NCBI RefSeq assembly: GCF_015552075.1
Contig: NZ_JADNDZ010000081.1
Span: 1 to 46,737 of the forward strand
DNA: 46,737 nucleotides
Direction of reading: 5' to 3'
From: Collinsella aerofaciens
GTDB taxonomy: Bacteria > Actinomycetota > Coriobacteriia > Coriobacteriales > Coriobacteriaceae
Positions 34,632 through 45,500 of the stretch are shown in pieces. The notes below the pieces were generated by a model. It saw only the letters and a list, made by a program, of their open reading frames with translations. It did not search any database and was not told where the DNA came from. A program made the translations under genes and the position numbers. Position 1 is the first letter of the stretch. Each line of letters starts with the position of its first letter.

Positions 34632-34700
34632 AAGTTGCGGTGGAATAGTTCCTGAATAGCCGAGAAAAGCCCAAAAACAGGAACTATTTCACCGCAACTT
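34632..34700. repeat. 69-bp palindromic element, copy C (23-23-23)
   Basis: The arms at 34632-34654 (beginning AAGTTGCGGTGGAATAG) and 34678-34700 pair with one mismatch around a 23-nt loop. The arms differ from copy B at only one or two positions, while the loop is unrelated. It lies 42 nt past the AbiEi-like gene. Confidence 0.95.
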
Positions 34701-34735
34701 AGAAGGGGATGTGGGGTCCCCGGCACGTTTACGAA

Positions 34736-34769
34736 AACGGCTCTGATCCCAAAGGGAATCAGAGCCGTT
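34736..34769 (-). terminator. Terminator of the tRNA-Pro/tRNA-Gly unit
   Basis: AACGGCTCTGAT pairs with ATCAGAGCCGTT around a CCCAAAGGGA loop region, running into TTTTCG on the minus strand. It lies 12 nt past the tRNA-Gly CCA end. Confidence 0.85.
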
Positions 34770-34780
34770 AAGCTATCTTA

Positions 34781-34854
34781 TGGAGCGGGCGACGGGAATC
34801 GAACCCGCGTCATCAGCTTGGAAGGCTGGGGTTCTGCCATTGAACTACGCCCGC
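34781..34854 (-). tRNA. tRNA-Gly (anticodon UCC)
   Basis: The 74-nt cloverleaf has acceptor GCGGGCG/CGCCCGC, anticodon loop CTTCCAA (TCC), T-arm GGGTTCGATTCCC, discriminator T and an encoded CCA at 34781-34783. The first pair of the anticodon stem is a C-A mismatch. Confidence 0.96.
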
Positions 34855-34860
34855 AAGATA

Positions 34861-34937
34861 TGGTCGGGACGACAGGATTTGAACCTGCGACATCCTGCTC
34901 CCAAAGCAGGCGCGCTACCAAACTGCGCCACGTCCCG
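34861..34937 (-). tRNA. tRNA-Pro (anticodon UGG)
   Basis: The 77-nt cloverleaf has acceptor CGGGACG/CGTCCCG, anticodon arm CTGCT/AGCAG with loop TTGGG (anticodon TGG), T-arm AGGTTCAAATCCT and an encoded CCA at 34861-34863. Only 6 nt separate it from tRNA-Gly, so they are processed from one transcript. Confidence 0.96.
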
Positions 34938-34988
34938 AAGGTGTTGAGCAGCTAAGGTCTAAACCTTGCGTGTCCCAAAGCGAAGGAA

Positions 34989-35017
34989 ATTATAGGGGAG
35001 ACTCCCCGCCTGTGCAA
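34989..35017 (-). promoter_or_regulatory. Sigma-70-type promoter of the tRNA unit
   Basis: On the minus strand TTGCAC (35017-35012) and a consensus TATAAT (34994-34989) are separated by exactly 17 nt. Transcription would begin about 45 nt before tRNA-Pro. Confidence 0.85.
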
Positions 35018-35028
35018 GCGCAGAAACC

Positions 35029-36387
35029 CTAGCTCCTCGAATGTGCGACAAACTTGCTGTGGAGCAGACCGATCACAAACGCCGCCACGGCAACCGGCGC
35101 CCACGCGGCACCGATATCCGCCAGCGGAAGAACATCAAACGGTAGCCACGCGCCCGCAAAGAACGCATCGCGGACCGAGGTGATCACGCTCTGCACGGCA
35201 ACCACACCGCCGACCCAGACCCACACCTGCGGATGCGCGTCGCAAAAGCCGTGAACCAGGCCCATAAGCACCAGTACGATGGCGACGGGATACAAGGCGT
35301 TGAGCATGGGCACCGAGAACATAAGGATCACGTCGAGGCCCACGTTGGAAAGCACACACGAAAACGCCGCGAACACAAAGGCGAGAATCGCAAACGGGCG
35401 GCGCATGGCCTCCTCTGAAGCCTCCGCTCCCCCTTCGACCACGTACGTCTCGCAAAAGTAACGCGAGCAGCAGCTAATGAGACCAATGCACACATTCATG
35501 CAGGCGAGGAAGAAGATCGCGAAGACCACGACCGTGCCGGCCAGCCCAAAGTGCATGGAAGCCGAACGGGCGAGAATGGCGGCGCCATTGGTGGCGTCGG
35601 GCATAACGGTGCCGAGCTGCATCCCGGCAAGCGCCAGGCCGCAGTAGATGATGGCCATGAGCACGCCGGCGATCACGCCGGAACGGGAGATCTCGAAGGC
35701 GACACGCTTGTCATCGGTCACGCCCAACTCGTGGATTGTCTCGGCGATGATGATGCCGAAGGCGAGCGACGCGAGCAGGTCCATGGTCTGGTAGCCGGTC
35801 AGAAAGCCCTGGACCGCAGCACCGGCGTCATAGGGAGCCTGCGGCGCGGCAGCCGGTCCCAGCGGCGAGATCACGGCAGCGCCGACAACGAGGACGATAA
35901 GCGCGATGAGCGCAGGGCCCGTAATGCGACCGAGCACGCGCGTGATGACGCCGGGGCGCAGCGTGAGCGCAAACGCAACGACGAAGAAGGCGACGGCGAA
36001 GACCAGGCGCGCGGTGCCAAGCGAGATGCCCTCGGGCAGCAGCGGCACCAGCATCTCGAAGGCTGTGGAGCTCGTACGCGGAATGGCCAGGCACGGACCG
36101 ATCGCCAGGTACACCGCCGCGACGAAGAACTCGCCGAACTTGGGGTGCACGCGGCTGGCCAGCTCACGCGCCGTTCCGGCAAGCGCCACGGCGATAAATC
36201 CTATCACAGGCAGGCCGATGGCGGCGATAAGGAAGCCAATCATGGCAAGCGGCGTGGCAGTTCCAGCTTGGAGCGCCAACAGCGGTGGAATGATCAAGTT
36301 GCCTGCGCCAAAGAGCATCGAGAATAGAGCGATGCCGACGGTAACGACATGGTCGGAGCGCAGACCGCGCGGTGCAGATGAGGCCAT
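35029..36387 (-). CDS. brnQ: BrnQ, branched-chain amino acid carrier
   Basis: This 452-aa membrane protein has about twelve hydrophobic segments and imports Leu, Ile or Val with a cation. LIVCS-family signatures are ALFSMLFGAGNLIIPPLLA near the N-terminus, GFLTGYQTMDLLASLAFGI in the middle and the LNALYPVAIVLVLMGL segment later. AAAGGTG precedes the chosen ATG; the GTG two codons earlier is an alternative. Only 23 nt separate the ATG from the T-tract of an upstream terminator hairpin, so its own promoter must overlap that hairpin (a TATACT at 36448-36443 is a candidate -10) or it depends on read-through. Confidence 0.94.
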   Translation of the reverse strand: MASSAPRGLRSDHVVTVGIALFSMLFGAGNLIIPPLLALQAGTATPLAMIGFLIAAIGLPVIGFIAVALAGTARELASRVHPKFGEFFVAAVYLAIGPCLAIPRTSSTAFEMLVPLLPEGISLGTARLVFAVAFFVVAFALTLRPGVITRVLGRITGPALIALIVLVVGAAVISPLGPAAAPQAPYDAGAAVQGFLTGYQTMDLLASLAFGIIIAETIHELGVTDDKRVAFEISRSGVIAGVLMAIIYCGLALAGMQLGTVMPDATNGAAILARSASMHFGLAGTVVVFAIFFLACMNVCIGLISCCSRYFCETYVVEGGAEASEEAMRRPFAILAFVFAAFSCVLSNVGLDVILMFSVPMLNALYPVAIVLVLMGLVHGFCDAHPQVWVWVGGVVAVQSVITSVRDAFFAGAWLPFDVLPLADIGAAWAPVAVAAFVIGLLHSKFVAHSRS

Positions 36388-36410
36388 AGGCACACCTTTC
36401 GGGTCGAAAC

Positions 36411-36440
36411 AAAAACGGGACGGGCAAAATACCCGTCCCG
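36411..36440 (-). terminator. Terminator between the giant surface-protein gene and brnQ
   Basis: On the minus strand CGGGACGGGTA and its complement form the stem around TTTTG, followed by CGTTTTTGTTTC. It lies 66 nt past the surface-protein stop and just before brnQ, so it could act as terminator for the former and leader attenuator for the latter. Confidence 0.85.
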
Positions 36441-36505
36441 CAAGTATAAACGCTTTAGCAGGCTACATCCTGCCAGGGCGTCAATCTGGCTGCCAAGCGA
36501 GTGCA

Positions 36506-39500
36506 CTACGCGCCCGGATGGCGGCGACGCAGCAGCTCGAACCCCAGCGCGATAAGTGCAACAGCGCCTGCAGCGACGGCGACAGCGAGCGGCGCCTTGT
36601 CGCCCGTATCGGCGAGCTGCTGAGCGCTCGTCCTGGACGAAGCCTTCTTGCCGGAGTTTTCCGCGCCATTCGCCTTTGTCTTATCGGCCGCGGAATCATC
36701 CGAGCTACCGGGTTTTGCCGGGTCCTTGGAATCCGACTGGTCGGAATCGGGCGACCCGGGTTTGTCCGGCTCCGGCTGGTCCGGCTGGTCGGGCTCCGGC
36801 TTATCGGGCTCGGGCTTATCCGGCTCGGGCTTGTCCGGATTACCCGGATCGGGTCCATCGGGCTTGTCCGGACTCGGTTCGACCGGGTCGGGGTCGACGG
36901 GCTCCTGTTTCTTCTTCACCGTCAGCGTACCGGGCTCAACCTCGACATCGAAGTTCGGATCGGTGACCGTCGCGCCGATCTTGTACTCGCCCGCCGGAGA
37001 GCTCTCGTCGGCATCGCAGGAGTACTCGACCTTCACGCCCGAGGTATTGACCGCACTCTCCAGGCTCGAGGTGAACGCGGGGTTCGCCTCTCCCTCGTAG
37101 CGCTCGGCGTCATCGACCTTTACCTTGAGCTTCGCCGGCGTAATCTTAAACTTGCGCGAGGCGGCACCGACATAGCCATGACTCTGCAACGTTGCCACGG
37201 CGCGGTACGTGCCGGCATTGGTCGGGGCTTCACTCGACGAATAGCGCGTACCGCCCGTCCCGTAGTACCTGACCCTCAAGTCGCCCTCGCAAGCCTTGGG
37301 AACCCCCGTGACCTTGGGCGCTTGAGCATCACCGCTATAGACGAAGTTGCTGCCCTCAAATGCAAGCTCGACCCGCTTAGCTTGGACGACCAGTACAAAT
37401 TGTGCGGTCACAGTCTCGCCCAGAACGTCCTTACACGTGACGTCGAAAGTGGAAACGCCCGCCTTAGAGGGAGTGCCCGAGAGCATCAGACCACCCGACG
37501 TGCGGAAGAACTTAAACCCATCGGGAAGTTTTGCCTCGTCCCATGTGTACTCATACGGCGCTTTGCCACCCGCGGCTCCAGCGATTGTCGCTCGATACGC
37601 ACTATGTGCATGCGCTATCGGAAGCAGGCCGCCGTTGAACGCGAGGGCATCCCGGGGCACAACGGAAATGACGGCACGATCGCTGTCTACCTGCGTCTCA
37701 GTGCCAAGGTAGCGCTGAGTGATGCGGCAGAAATACTCGCCGGCGTAATCGTCATCGAGGTTCTCAATGAGGAGCGTCTCCCCCGTCTCGCCCTCGAGCG
37801 CCACGGCCTCGCCGTCCGCCATGTGGAACCACTGGTAAGACAGCTCCACGTCCGCTGCGGAACCCGTGGACGACTCCGCGTGGTCGGCAACGCCCTTGCC
37901 CGCCTCGGCAGCGACCGAGAGCACGACAGCATCGCCCTCGTGGGCGCTCGCATCCTGCGGCTGGGCGATCACCTTCGGAGCGTCCGCCTTCGCGAACTCG
38001 AACGTGACCTCCTGTGAAGCGGTGACGCCACTCAGCGTGACCTCGTACGATCCGCCCTTATAGTCGGAGATGTCGAGATCGACGGGCGTATCCGAGCCGT
38101 CCTCAGCGACCGTCACACACTCGAGGTAGCAGCCCTCGTCGGGCGTCGCCACGATGGTTACACTTTCGCCCGCAGCAACGGTGATCGAGCCGTTGTCGAC
38201 CGAACCGTTGACCGCCTTGACCGTCACCCCGTAATTGACAGGCACGTCCGGGTTATCGGGCTCGGGCTTGTCCGGATCAGGATTATCGGGATCGGGTTTG
38301 TCGGGGTTGGGATCCGGATCAGGCTGATCGGGATCGGGCTTGTCCGGCTGGTCCGGGTCCGGATTATCCGGATCGGGATCGACGGGCTCCTGCTTCTTCT
38401 TCACCGTCAGCGTGCCGGGCTCAACCTCGACATCGAAGTTCGGATCGGTGACCGTCGCATCAATCTGGTACTCACCCGCCGGGGAGCTCTCATCGGCGTC
38501 GCAGATGTACTCAACCTTCACGCCCGAAGTGTCAACCGCGCTCTCCAAGCTCGAGGTAAACGCGGGATTCGCCTCTCCCTCGAAGCGCTCGGCATCATCA
38601 ACTTTCACCGTTAGCTTTGCCGGAGCGATCTCGAACTCGCAGGCAGTGGCACCGGTGTAGCCATGGGCTCGCAGCGTTGCAACAGCGCGGTACGTGCCGG
38701 CATCAGTCGGAGCCTCGGTCGAGGAATATTGCGTGCTTCCGGTCCCGTAGTACTTAATCTTGAGATCGCCCTTGCAGACCTTGGGAGCACCGGAAACTTC
38801 GGGCGCCTGTGACGCGCCATTAAAGGTAAAGTCGCTATCCGCAAACGTAAGCTTTACGCGCTTCGCCTGGACAACGAGAGCAAATTGTGCAGTCACGGTC
38901 ACGCCGCGGGCATCCGTGCACGTGATATCGAAGGCGGAAACGCCCGTCTTGGACGGAACACCAGAAAGCGTCAGACTGCCCGAAGTACAGGAGAGCTTGA
39001 GCCCGTCGGGGAGCTTCGTCTCATCCCATGTGTACTCGTACGGAGCCTTGCCACCCGCGGCCCCGGCGATCGTTGCGAGGTACGTGCTGTGGGCGCTCGC
39101 CGCCGGCAGCACGTCGCCATTGAACACAAGGGTATCCCAGGCAACGACGGAGACGGAAGCACAATCACTGTCCGTCTGCTTCTCAGTGCCAAGGTAGCGC
39201 TGCGTGATGCGACAGAAGTACTCGCCGGCCTGCTCGTCATCGAGGCCCGCGAGCGAGAGCGTCTCACCCGTCTCGCCCTCGAGCGCCACGGCCTTGCCAT
39301 TCACCATACGGAACCACTGGTACGAAAGCTCAATCTCGGCGGCAGAGCCCGTGGACGAGGCCGCGTGGTCGGCGACGTTCTTGCCCGCCTCGGCAGCGAC
39401 CGAGAGCACGGCAGAATCGCCCTCATGAGCGCTCACGTCCTGCGGCTGCGCGACCACACGCGGCACGTCCGCCTTCGCAAACTCGAACGTAACCTCCTGT

Positions 39501-42500
39501 GACGCGGTAACATCGCTCAGCGTGACCTCGTACGCCCCGCCCTTGTAATCGGAAATATCGAGATCGACGGCCTCGTCCGAACCGGCCTCCGAAACCGTCA
39601 CCCGCTCGAGATAGCAACCCTCGTCAGGCGTCGCCGAGAGGGTCACGTCCCCGCCCTCAACAACCGTAACCGAAGCATTGTCGACCGAACCGTTGACCGC
39701 CTTCGCCGTCACCTTGTAGCGCTCGGGTTTCTTCTTGACCGTCAGCGTGCCGGGGTCGACCGCGACATCGAAGTTCGGATCGGCGACCGCCGCATCGATC
39801 TGGTACTCACCCGCCGGCGATTTCTTATTCGCCGAGCAGAAATACGTAACCTTAACGTCTGAAGTGTCGCAGCGGCTCACCAAGCTCGAGGTAAACTCGG
39901 GATTCTCCTGGCCCTCAAAGCGCTCGGCATCGTCGACCTTCACCAGCAACTGGGCAGGCGCAACAGTAACCGTCAGCTCAACGTCTTCGGCGGCAAGATA
40001 GTTTCGAGACGCCTTGGCATGGGCGATAACACGTGCCGTACCAGCAGCCTTCACGGTCGCGCAACGCCCCTTGATCGAAATCGGGTTTGCGTCGTCGTCC
40101 GCGGAATCAACGAGTTCAAAGCTCACGGGAGTCTGAGCGACGTTGTCGAACACAATGGGATCGCCGCCATAAACACCCGAATAGCTCGTTGTGCCCGTAA
40201 TGACCTGACTGGCCTTTGCAATCGAGAACTCGGCGTTCTTTTTGCCCTGATAGTTGGGGTCAGTCACCTTAACCGTAACGCGGTAGCTGCCACTGTCGCA
40301 CGGCTCCAGTGCCGCGGGGCCATAGGAGGTTCCATCGACGCCGCGATACGTGACGGAATAGGCGGACGCATCAAGGCCGGCAACCGCAACCGCTGCACCG
40401 TGCCGTGCGCCGTCATATGTCGCATCAGACGTCTCGATCGAAATATCGACCGGAGCCTTCTCGATGACAAAATCACAGCTCGCGTTGCCCACATATCCGT
40501 TGGCGTCGAGCGTCGCCGCCGCACGATACGTACCGGCATCCACCGGTGCCTTATCAGACGAGTAATGCGTATCGCCCGTGCCCAGATACGTTACTGCGAC
40601 ATCGTCCTCGCAACCCTCGGGCACGCCCGAAAGCTCCGGAGCTTGCGCCGTCGCGTTGTAGGTAAAGGTCTGGCCCTCAAATGCAAGCAGGGCTTCCTTC
40701 GCCTTCACGACCAGCGCGAAGTGTGCAACACGCTTGTTGCCCAGGTCATCGGTGCACCTAATCTTGAAGCGGCACACGCCCGTAGCCGAAGGCACGCCCG
40801 AGAGCACCAAGGCACCCGAACCGTCATCGGCCAGCGTCAGCTGCATGCCCTCGGGAACCTCAACCTCATCCAAGTTGTACGCATACGGCGCCTTGCCGCC
40901 CGTAGCACCGGCAATGTCGACATGGTACTCATCGTGCGCGGTCGCCGCCGGCAGCACGCGCCCGTTGAACACAAGCGCCTCTCGTGGCACGATGGCCACC
41001 GCCGCATGCTCGGTATCCGTCTTTGTCACCGTGCCCAGGTAGCTCTGCGTAATGCGGCAGAAGTACTCGCCTTCGCTGTCGCTGTCGAGCTGGGCAATCG
41101 AGAGGGTCTCCCCCGTCTCGCCCTCCAGCTTCACATTGCCATCGGCAGACACGCGATACCACTGGTAGCTCAGCTTAACGTCGGCGGCAGAACCCGAAGA
41201 TACGGCCGTATGGACGCGAACATTACGCCCCGCCTCGGCGGCGACCGAAAGCTCAACCGGATCGCCCTCGTAAGCACTCGCATCCTGAGGCTGGGCAAGC
41301 ACCTTCGGAGCCGCAGCCTTCGCAAACTCAAACGTGACCTGCTGCGGAGCACTCACGCCACTCAGTGTGACCTCGTACGCCCCACCCTTATAGTCGGAAA
41401 TATCAAGGTCATAGGCATTGCCGGCCGAACCGTCCTCGCCAGCCTTTTCCGCAACGGTCACGCGCGTCAAGTAACAGCCCTCATCGGGCGTCGCCGAAAG
41501 CGTCACCTTGCCATCCGTAGCGACCGAGGATGATTCTGGATCGACCGATCCATTGACAGCCTGCGCCGTCACCTTGTACTTGGGCGCCTCCACAAAGCGC
41601 GCCTCGACAGTCATGTTGTCCTCGGGGACAAACGTCCAAACTGCATCCGTGCTCAGCGGTTCATCGCCCAACGACCCGTCATCGTTACGCGCATACCACC
41701 CATCGAACACATAGCCCGCATCGGGAACGGCAGTCAGGGTCGTGGACTCACCGTTCTCGACTTCGTTGGTCACGGCATAGCCCAGAGATTCGTCCTCGGA
41801 GGAACCCTCGACGTGCCCGCCCTGACGCGAATCCACCGCCGTGACCGTCATCGACGCCCGCTCATAAACGGCCGTAAAGGTACGGTTGCCGAACACCACG
41901 CGGTTAATCACCGGCGTAAAGCCCACGGGCAGGCCGTTCTCGTCAACCCAGTATTTAAACTTCCAGCCCTTATGCGGCACGGTAAACATAATCGCCGCGG
42001 AGTGGTAGGAGCCGCCCGTGCCGAGTGCAACCATGCTAAAGCCCGCATCCTTAGGATACGTAGCGACCTGAACATCGCAGCCCGTCTCATAGAACACAGC
42101 CGTGAGCTGCCTATTCTCCTTGGCGGTGCCGATATAAAACGCGCTGTAGCTCACCGTGACGCCCGCATCGTCGACCCAGTGCGAGAAGTGATACTTCTTC
42201 CACGGAATCGCGATCGCCATAAACATGTCGCCCCTGTCGTACGACCTGCTACCGGTAGGAATGCCGTCGACCAGAAGGGCCGTACCGCGGAAGATGGACG
42301 ACCCCGTGACGGCAATGGTCACCTGTCCATCGGATTCGAACTGCGCGTAGTACGTTATGTCTTGCGTGGCGGTCACATCGAGGGTCGTCGCGGTCTCGAC
42401 GATCGAGGCACCCTCCTTGTCGGTGCTCCAGCCCACAAAGCGATAGCCCATGCCGGCAACAGCGGTCAGTTCCACCTGATCGCCTACGGCAAAGCTACCG

Positions 42501-45500
42501 CTGCCCGTAACACGGCAGCCCCTGCTCGAGGCCTTGTCCTTCACCACGACCTCGCCCGAAACGGTCACCTCGTACGGATCGGCAAACACGGCCTGAATAT
42601 CCAGTGTGTCGTCCTCGAGTCCCTCGACCATATCCTTGTCGAGCTTAATCCAACAATGGGCATCGCAGCTCAGCAGCGACTTGTTGCCCTCGGTGTCCAG
42701 AACATACCAACCAACAAAACGCTTGGTCCCCATGGGCGTAGCGTTGAGTTCGACCGTATCGCCGAATTGATAGGAGCCCTCGCCGCTCAGGATGCCCACG
42801 CCACCGTCGCTCGCACTCAAAACGACCTGGTAGGACTGGGGCGTAAAGGTCGCCGTATAGGTGGCATCACCCGTGACCTTAACGGTATAGTCGGCGTTCT
42901 CGCTGACTGTCTCGCCCTTGTCGTCCGTCCAACCCGCAAACGAATACCCGGTGCTGGCGATCGCACGAAGCGTTGCGCGATCACCGGACTCATAGCCGCC
43001 AAAGCCGCTCACGGCTCCACCCTCGGCAGGCGAAGCAACCGTGCTCACGACATACGAACCCGATGCAAAGACGGCATAGAGCAACGTGTCCTCGCGCACG
43101 GTAAATCGATAGGTTTTCTTGGAGCTCACGCACGTGCCATTACGGAACCAGCCCACAAAAGCCGTATCCTCGGCGGCGATGGCACGCACGGTGACAACTT
43201 GCCCGGCGGCATACGTCCCCGCGCCCTTGACCGTGCCCATGCTCTCTTCGCACGAGACGTCCACCGTAAATTGTTTTGCCGAGAACACGGCCTGAAGCGT
43301 CATGTCAGACGTCGGCACCACGTGATAGGTGCTGTCACGGCTTACCACAGCGCCCGAAGCATCAGCCCAATACTCAAACGCATAGCCCGAAAGCGCGTGC
43401 GCAGTCAGCGTGGCGGCATGCCCTGCCTCGACGGTACCCGTGCCCTCGACCCAACCGGCGGCACTCGATTCGACCAGCGAACCGGTGTCGGAATCGACTA
43501 CCGTCGTGGCGTCGACTTCATAGCTTTTTGCCATAAAGCGAGCGACGTGCACATGGCTGCGCTCCTGGTGGCAGGTGAACTCCGCATCGGCAGACTCAAA
43601 CGTGCCGTCGGCCGTATACCAGCCAGTAAAGACATAGCCGGGATTGGGCGTAGCCTTAAGGGCAACCTCCGCGCCGCGGTCGGCAAGGATTCGGCTCGCT
43701 TTGACGGTGCCGCCCTCCACAGGATCGGCGAGGGGCACGCAGACGGTATCAATGGGCACAAAGGCCGCGGTAATAACGCAGTGCCCGGTTTTACCGCGAG
43801 CCTTCGCAGCCAACGAGGTCTCGTGCTTGAGACTCTTCAGGCGACCATTGACGTACCAACCCCGGAACAAAAAGCCTGGATGGGCCCTGGCCGTCAGGGT
43901 AAGGGTCTCCCCCAGCTTGAATTTGTCGGTCGTGGGCTTCACCACAGTCCCGTTGCACGTCACGGTACCGCCGAGCCACGAATCGGCCGTCACCATAACC
44001 TCGGGTTTTGAGTCGGTAAAGATCGCGGTATAGGCATCGCTCTTGGTAACCTTAACGACCAGCTCGGCGGTGTCGTACTCCTTACCGGAGCCATCCTTCC
44101 AATGGTCAAAGCGGTAGCCGTCGTTGGCCTTCGCCTTGAGCATCACCGTATCGCCGTATCCGCAGGTAACCGAAGATGCACCCGAATGCCCCTCGATCTC
44201 AACCGTACCGCGCTCCACAAAGGTCTTCTTGGCTTTCGCCGTCACGGTATAGGTATTTTCCTCAAACACCGCACGCACCGTGCATTCCGCGTCCTCGGGA
44301 TAGAACTCGAGGTAGCTGGGGTCGGTGCCCAAAAGCAGGTCCGTCTTGGCGTCGTACCAGCCCTTAAAGGTAAATTGTTTGCTCGCCTCGGCCGTGAGCT
44401 CAATGCTCAGCGTGGCAGGCTCGCCCTTCATGCAGTAGCCCTCGCCGTGCACCAAATACTTGCCCGCCATGGCCGCGGCAGGCTCAACGACAACGTCCAC
44501 CTTGCAGGCACGCGTAAACTTTGCTTGGATCACGCAGTCGGTAATGGGCTCGAAGGTATAGGAGCGCTCGCTCGACACCAGCGTCGAGGTAGCATCCGAA
44601 CCGCCGTTGCTCAGATACCAGCCGTCAAAGATGTAGCCCTCGGATGGCGTGGCCTCCGCGGTCACGCGCTCGCCTTCGGGAACCTCGAGCACCATGCCGG
44701 CAGTCTCGCCGCGCTTCAGCGTAACGGTGCCGCCCTCGAGCGGGTCGGCCTCGGCACGCACAGTATGCGCATCCCTGCCGTCCATTACAGCCTCGATCCG
44801 GGCATTGCCGTTGACGCGGTATTCGCAAACTTCCTGCTTGTTGGCAATCGTGATGCCCTGCGCATCGGTTTCACGCCACTCCACAAACCGGTACGTCTTC
44901 TCAGGATTGTCAGGGCGTACCTTGGGCCGCATCGTAAACGTGAGAATGTCTCCATCCTTCGCGCGAACCTTGCCATCCACGACTGGCATGCCATCGCACA
45001 GCACCTCAGCGCTATCGAAGGGATCGGTATTCACCAGAATGGTCTTGTCCGCCTTGCGGAAGCGCGCAACCAGATGGCGGTCGACCTCGGCCTTGAAGAT
45101 ATACGTGCGCTCGGGCGAAACCTCGAGGCCGTCCTCAAACCATCCCACAAAGGCATAGTCGGGACCCTCGCTCGCAGTGACCATAGCCTGATCGCCACGG
45201 GTGATGCTCTGCTTTACAGGGCTTGCGGTGCAGCCCGTCGAAAAATCGGCCTGAATGCCATCGGCTTCGGCAACTGCCGTGACCTCGACTTTTTTCTCAA
45301 AGACGGCCGTCATCTTTACAACCTCGGGTGTCAGGTCCGTGATCGTCATCGTCTTGAGAGGAGATGTCGAGACCTCGACGCCGTTCTCTTTCCAACATAC
45401 GAAGCGATAGCCGGGATTTGCGACAGCCTCGAGCGTGGCGACCGTCCCCTCATAGTGGATACCGCCGCCAGTGACGACGCCGCCCACCTCGGGCTGTGCG

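Noticed and set aside
36720-36900. Short tandem repeats as a CRISPR array
   Set aside because: They encode Pro/Asp-rich linker in frame within the surface protein; there are no spacers or cas genes. The same holds for 38240-38385.
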